A DNA stretch of 64,000 nt. It comes from Microvirga sp. BSC39 (GTDB taxonomy: Bacteria; Pseudomonadota; Alphaproteobacteria; Rhizobiales; Beijerinckiaceae). Below are positions 61,074-64,000 of this stretch, in pieces. The notes under the pieces were generated by a model that was not told the DNA's origin, searched no databases, and saw nothing but the letters and a program-made list of their open reading frames with translations. The stretch's first letter is position 1. The number at the start of each line of letters is the position of its first letter. The position numbers and the translations under genes were made by a program. The stretch is from NCBI RefSeq assembly GCF_000739015.1, contig NZ_JPUG01000070.1, positions 174,113 to 238,112 on the forward strand. Direction: 5' to 3'.

Positions 61074-62693
61074 ATGGCTATCAGTGCCAACAGGCTTGAA
61101 CTCTTGCAGATCGCCGATGCGGTCGCCCGCGAGAAGGTGATCGACAAGCAGATCGTCCTCGACGCCATGGCGGACGCCATTGCCAAGGCAGCCCGGTCCC
61201 GCTACGGCGCCGAGACCGACATCCACGCGGAGATCAACGCGAAGACCGGCGAGCTGCGCCTGTCCCGGCACCTCCTGGTGGTCGATGATGGCGCGCTGGA
61301 GAACGACTCCCGCGAGATCACGCTGGCCGAGGCCCGAACCCGCCACAACCCGGCGGCCCAGGTGGGCGACGTGATTGCCGACACCCTGCCGCCCTTCGAT
61401 TTCGGCCGCATCGCGGCGCAATCGGCCAAGCAGGTGATCGTCCAGAAGGTGCGCGACGCCGAGCGCGACCGTCAGTACCAGGAATACAAGGACCGGATCG
61501 GCGAAATCGTGAACGGCGCAGTCAAGCGCGTCGAGTACGGCAACGTGATCGTCGATCTCGGCCGCGGCGAGGCGATCATCCGCCGCGACGAGCTGATCCC
61601 CCGCGAGACCTTCCGTCCCGGCGACCGCATCCGCGCCTATCTCTTCGACGTGCGCCGCGAGGCCCGTGGGCCGCAGATCTTCCTGTCGCGCACCCATCCG
61701 CAGTTCATGGCGAAGCTCTTCGCGTCGGAAGTGCCGGAGATCTATGATGGCATCGTCACGGTTCAGGCCGTGGCCCGCGATCCGGGCTCGCGCGCCAAGA
61801 TCGCCGTGATCTCGCGCGATTCCTCCATCGATCCGGTCGGCGCCTGCGTCGGCATGCGCGGCTCCCGCGTTCAGGCGGTGGTGGGCGAGCTCCAGGGCGA
61901 GAAGATCGACATCATTCCGTGGTCTCCCGATCAGGCGACCTTCATCGTCAATGCGCTGCAGCCGGCCGAGGTGGTCAAGGTGGTGCTCGACGAGGAGGCC
62001 GACCGCATCGAGGTGGTGGTGCCCGACGACCAGCTCTCGCTCGCCATCGGCCGCCGCGGCCAGAACGTGCGCTTGGCCTCGCAGCTCACCGGCTGGGACA
62101 TCGACATCCTGACCGAGGCTGAGGAATCCGAGCGCCGCCAGAAGGAGTTCGCCGAGCGCACCGAGCTGTTCATGAACGCGCTGGACGTGGACGAGGTCGT
62201 GGGTCAGCTCCTGGCCTCGGAAGGCTTCCGCTCCGTCGAGGAAATCGCCTATGTGGACGCCGGTGAAGTGGCGGCCATCGAGGGCTTCGACGAGGACACC
62301 GCCGCCGAGATCCAGAGCCGCGCGCAGGAATATCTTGCCCGCATCGAGGCCGAGAACGATGCCCGCCGCCAGGAACTGGGCGTCTCCGACGACCTGAAGG
62401 AGATCGACGGCGTCACCACCGCCATGATGGTGGCTCTCGGCGAGAACGACATCAAGAATGTCGAGGATCTGGCCGGCTGCGCCACCGACGATCTCGTCGG
62501 CTGGACGGAAGGCCGCAGCCCCGAGGCCACCCGCTACAAGGGCGCGCTGGACGGCTTCGACGTGTCCCGTGCGGATGCGGAGAACATGATCATGGCCGCC
62601 CGCGTGAAGGCGGGCTGGATCGAGCAGCCGGAAGAGATCGTTGAGACTGAGGAATCGGCCGAGGAAGCCGAGACCGAAGCTCAGCCGTCTTGA
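61074..62693 (+). CDS. nusA: Transcription termination/antitermination factor NusA
   Basis: A 539-residue NusA. N-terminal RNA-polymerase-binding domain (LLQIADAVAREKVIDKQIVLDAM), S1 domain (about 135-200: VKRVEYGNVIVDLGRGEAIIRRDE), two KH domains (GACVGMRGSRVQAVVGEL and LAIGRRGQNVRLASQLTGW), and C-terminal acidic repeats with helix-hairpin-helix character (ADAGEVAAIEGFDED-like, EIDGVTTAMMVALGEND). It modulates pausing, termination and antitermination. AAGGAG stands eight bases upstream. Followed directly by ylxR. Confidence 0.96.
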   Translation: MAISANRLELLQIADAVAREKVIDKQIVLDAMADAIAKAARSRYGAETDIHAEINAKTGELRLSRHLLVVDDGALENDSREITLAEARTRHNPAAQVGDVIADTLPPFDFGRIAAQSAKQVIVQKVRDAERDRQYQEYKDRIGEIVNGAVKRVEYGNVIVDLGRGEAIIRRDELIPRETFRPGDRIRAYLFDVRREARGPQIFLSRTHPQFMAKLFASEVPEIYDGIVTVQAVARDPGSRAKIAVISRDSSIDPVGACVGMRGSRVQAVVGELQGEKIDIIPWSPDQATFIVNALQPAEVVKVVLDEEADRIEVVVPDDQLSLAIGRRGQNVRLASQLTGWDIDILTEAEESERRQKEFAERTELFMNALDVDEVVGQLLASEGFRSVEEIAYVDAGEVAAIEGFDEDTAAEIQSRAQEYLARIEAENDARRQELGVSDDLKEIDGVTTAMMVALGENDIKNVEDLAGCATDDLVGWTEGRSPEATRYKGALDGFDVSRADAENMIMAARVKAGWIEQPEEIVETEESAEEAETEAQPS

Positions 62694-62724
62694 ACCCGGT
62701 GATGGCAAAGCGAGGTCAGCATTC

Positions 62725-63396
62725 GTGCCGCGGCATGAACCGGAGCGCACCTGCATCGTCACCCGCGAGGCGAAAACGCCCGCAGGACTGATCCGCTTTG
62801 TCCTCGGGCCCGACAGCCAAGTCGTGCCCGATCTCCGTCACAAGCTGCCGGGTCGCGGCGTCTGGGTGACGGCCCGCTATGACATGGTGGAGGAGGCGGC
62901 CAAACGTCGCCTCTTCGCCCGCGCCTTCAAGGCCGAGGCCAAGGCTCCCGAGACCCTGGCCCAGGACATCGAGCGTCTCCTCCGGGACGACCTCCGCCAG
63001 GGCTTGGCGCTGGCCAACAAGGCCGGATCGGTGATCACCGGCTTTCACAAGGTCGAATCGACCATCACGGATAAGCCCATCGTTGCCCTTATTCATGCCG
63101 CAGAAGCGGCCGAAGATGGGCGAAGAAAATTAGCGAACCAGTTGCGAAAACGCTTCGGCGAGGCAATATCTAGCTTTCCGGTCATCCAAGAATTGTCGAA
63201 TGACGAATTGGATTTGGCATTAGGCCGGTCAAATGTGATACATGCTGCCCTCGTCGCGGGCGCTGGGAGCGACGGCTTTCTGAACCGCTGGCATCGTTAC
63301 CGCGTCTTTCGCGGGATCGACGCCGATCAAACTGGCCTCGGAAACGAGACCGGCGAACCCAAGACTATGAAACCCGCAGGAACTGAGGCGGAATGA
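62725..63396 (+). CDS. ylxR: YlxR-L7Ae-like RNA-binding protein
   Basis: A 223-residue protein with an N-terminal YlxR (DUF448) domain (ERTCIVTREAKTPAGLIRFVLGPDS, LPGRGVWV) and a C-terminal L7Ae-like domain (GLALANKAGSVITGFHKVES). It is the usual gene between nusA and infB. The start is uncertain: a GTG here gives the normal start PRHEPERTC, while a TTG inside nusA (62641) would add 28 residues of arginine/proline-rich sequence. Role: RNA binding, details unknown. It overlaps infB by four bases (ATGA). Confidence 0.88.
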   Translation: MPRHEPERTCIVTREAKTPAGLIRFVLGPDSQVVPDLRHKLPGRGVWVTARYDMVEEAAKRRLFARAFKAEAKAPETLAQDIERLLRDDLRQGLALANKAGSVITGFHKVESTITDKPIVALIHAAEAAEDGRRKLANQLRKRFGEAISSFPVIQELSNDELDLALGRSNVIHAALVAGAGSDGFLNRWHRYRVFRGIDADQTGLGNETGEPKTMKPAGTEAE

Positions 63397-64000
63397 CCGA
63401 TACGAAAAACCAGGGCGACAAGACTCTTCATGTGTCGTCCAAGACGCTTTCTCTGAAGCGCCCCGTCGAACAGGGCGTGGTGCGCCAAAGCTTCTCCCAT
63501 GGCCGATCCAAGTCGGTTGTGGTCGAGACGGTCAAGCGTCGCCCTGCTGTTGGCCCCGGTAGTGGGGTCAAGGAAGACAGACCCGCCCCGCAACAGGCAG
63601 CGGCCCCTGCGGCTGCGCCCAAGCCTGCCGCTCCGGCGGCTCCGGCCCCGAAGCCGGCGGCGCCCGCCCAGGGTGGCCGCCCGCAGCGGTCCGCTCCGAA
63701 TACGCCCCGTTCAGGCGGCATGGTGCTGCAGACCTTGTCCGAGCAGGAGCGTGATGCGCGCATGAACGCGCTCGTCGATGCGCGCCGCCGCGACGAGGAA
63801 GACCGCCGCCGCCAGGCTGAAGAGGCTGCCCGCCGCGCCGAGCGCGAGGCTGAAGAAGCCAAGGACCGCGAAGCTGCCGAAGCCCGCAAGCGCGAGGAAG
63901 AGGACCGCCGCCGTCAGGACGAGGAGCGCAAGCGCCGCGCCGAGGACGAAGCCCGCCGCCGTCTCGGCGAGGAGGCTCCCCGCCAGGCCGCAGGCGCCGC
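63393..64000 (+). CDS. infB: Translation initiation factor IF-2, N-terminal part
   Basis: The gene runs off the window, so only the first 202 residues are visible. The N-terminal domain is an IF2-associated region (TLHVSSKTLSLKRPVEQGVVRQSFSHGRSK in part, the alphaproteobacterial start), followed by a Pro/Ala-rich linker and a long Arg/Glu/Ala charged helix (EEDRRRQAEEAARRAERE). IF-2 brings fMet-tRNA to the ribosome; the GTPase domain lies beyond the window. Coupled to ylxR by overlap. Confidence 0.94.
   Translation, partial: MTDTKNQGDKTLHVSSKTLSLKRPVEQGVVRQSFSHGRSKSVVVETVKRRPAVGPGSGVKEDRPAPQQAAAPAAAPKPAAPAAPAPKPAAPAQGGRPQRSAPNTPRSGGMVLQTLSEQERDARMNALVDARRRDEEDRRRQAEEAARRAEREAEEAKDREAAEARKREEEDRRRQDEERKRRAEDEARRRLGEEAPRQAAGA

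Noticed and set aside
61026..62762. A 578-codon open frame opposite nusA
   Set aside because: Shadow of nusA; His/Leu/Asp-rich sequence typical of an antisense frame.

Overview
The window is a high-GC chromosomal segment of an alphaproteobacterium of the order Rhizobiales, most likely a Methylobacteriaceae member such as Microvirga (genus inferred from protein flavour and gene order, not proven). Pointers are the lptC-lptA-lptB-rpoN-hpf-ptsN block, irr divergent from fabA-fabB-fabI, and the order murJ-trpS-usp-nfu-tsaB-rimI-fur-plsC-miaB-phoH-ybeY-corC-lnt-xre-metK-trmB-rimP-nusA-ylxR-infB. It starts inside an aminotransferase gene and ends inside infB.

Layout. 0-5 kb: aminotransferase tail, a secreted protein, an orphan polyamine-type binding protein, a SIMPL protein and a chemoreceptor. 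5-11 kb, minus strand: rnd, LPS transport (lptC, lptA, lptB), sigma-54, hibernation factor and PtsN. 11-14 kb: a secreted Tyr/Gly-rich protein with a possible EcfG-type promoter, an orphan ECF sigma factor, a small heat-shock protein whose leader looks like a ROSE RNA thermometer, and a YihY/BrkB membrane protein. 14-21 kb: a heme acquisition locus. On the minus strand lie an outer-membrane receptor, an IsdG-type heme monooxygenase, HutX and HutZ; divergently, HmuP and the HmuTUV importer. 21-24 kb: an L,D-transpeptidase-like lipoprotein with an altered active site, then tRNA-Leu(CAG) followed by a truncated integrase. 24-31 kb: mixed metabolic and regulatory genes. 31-35 kb: irr and fabA/fabB/fabI. 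35-39 kb: a PAS-GAF-PAS-GGDEF-EAL protein, a PCMT-like methyltransferase and a DsbA-like protein. 39-64 kb: the conserved core cluster, interrupted by an isocitrate dehydrogenase with a LysR regulator and by a LysR/DUF1127/GST group.

Links between genes: the heme locus, Irr and a Fur/Mur-type regulator give an iron and heme control network. The divergent heme promoters share a mirrored motif that may be its operator. RimP, NusA, YlxR and IF-2 form the translation/transcription operon, preceded by a promoter and an intact intrinsic terminator, which suggests attenuation or a small RNA. Two families of intergenic palindromic repeats are scattered through the window. No CRISPR array, rRNA or complete mobile element was seen, and no wholly new multi-gene system could be demonstrated; the most unusual items are listed as findings.
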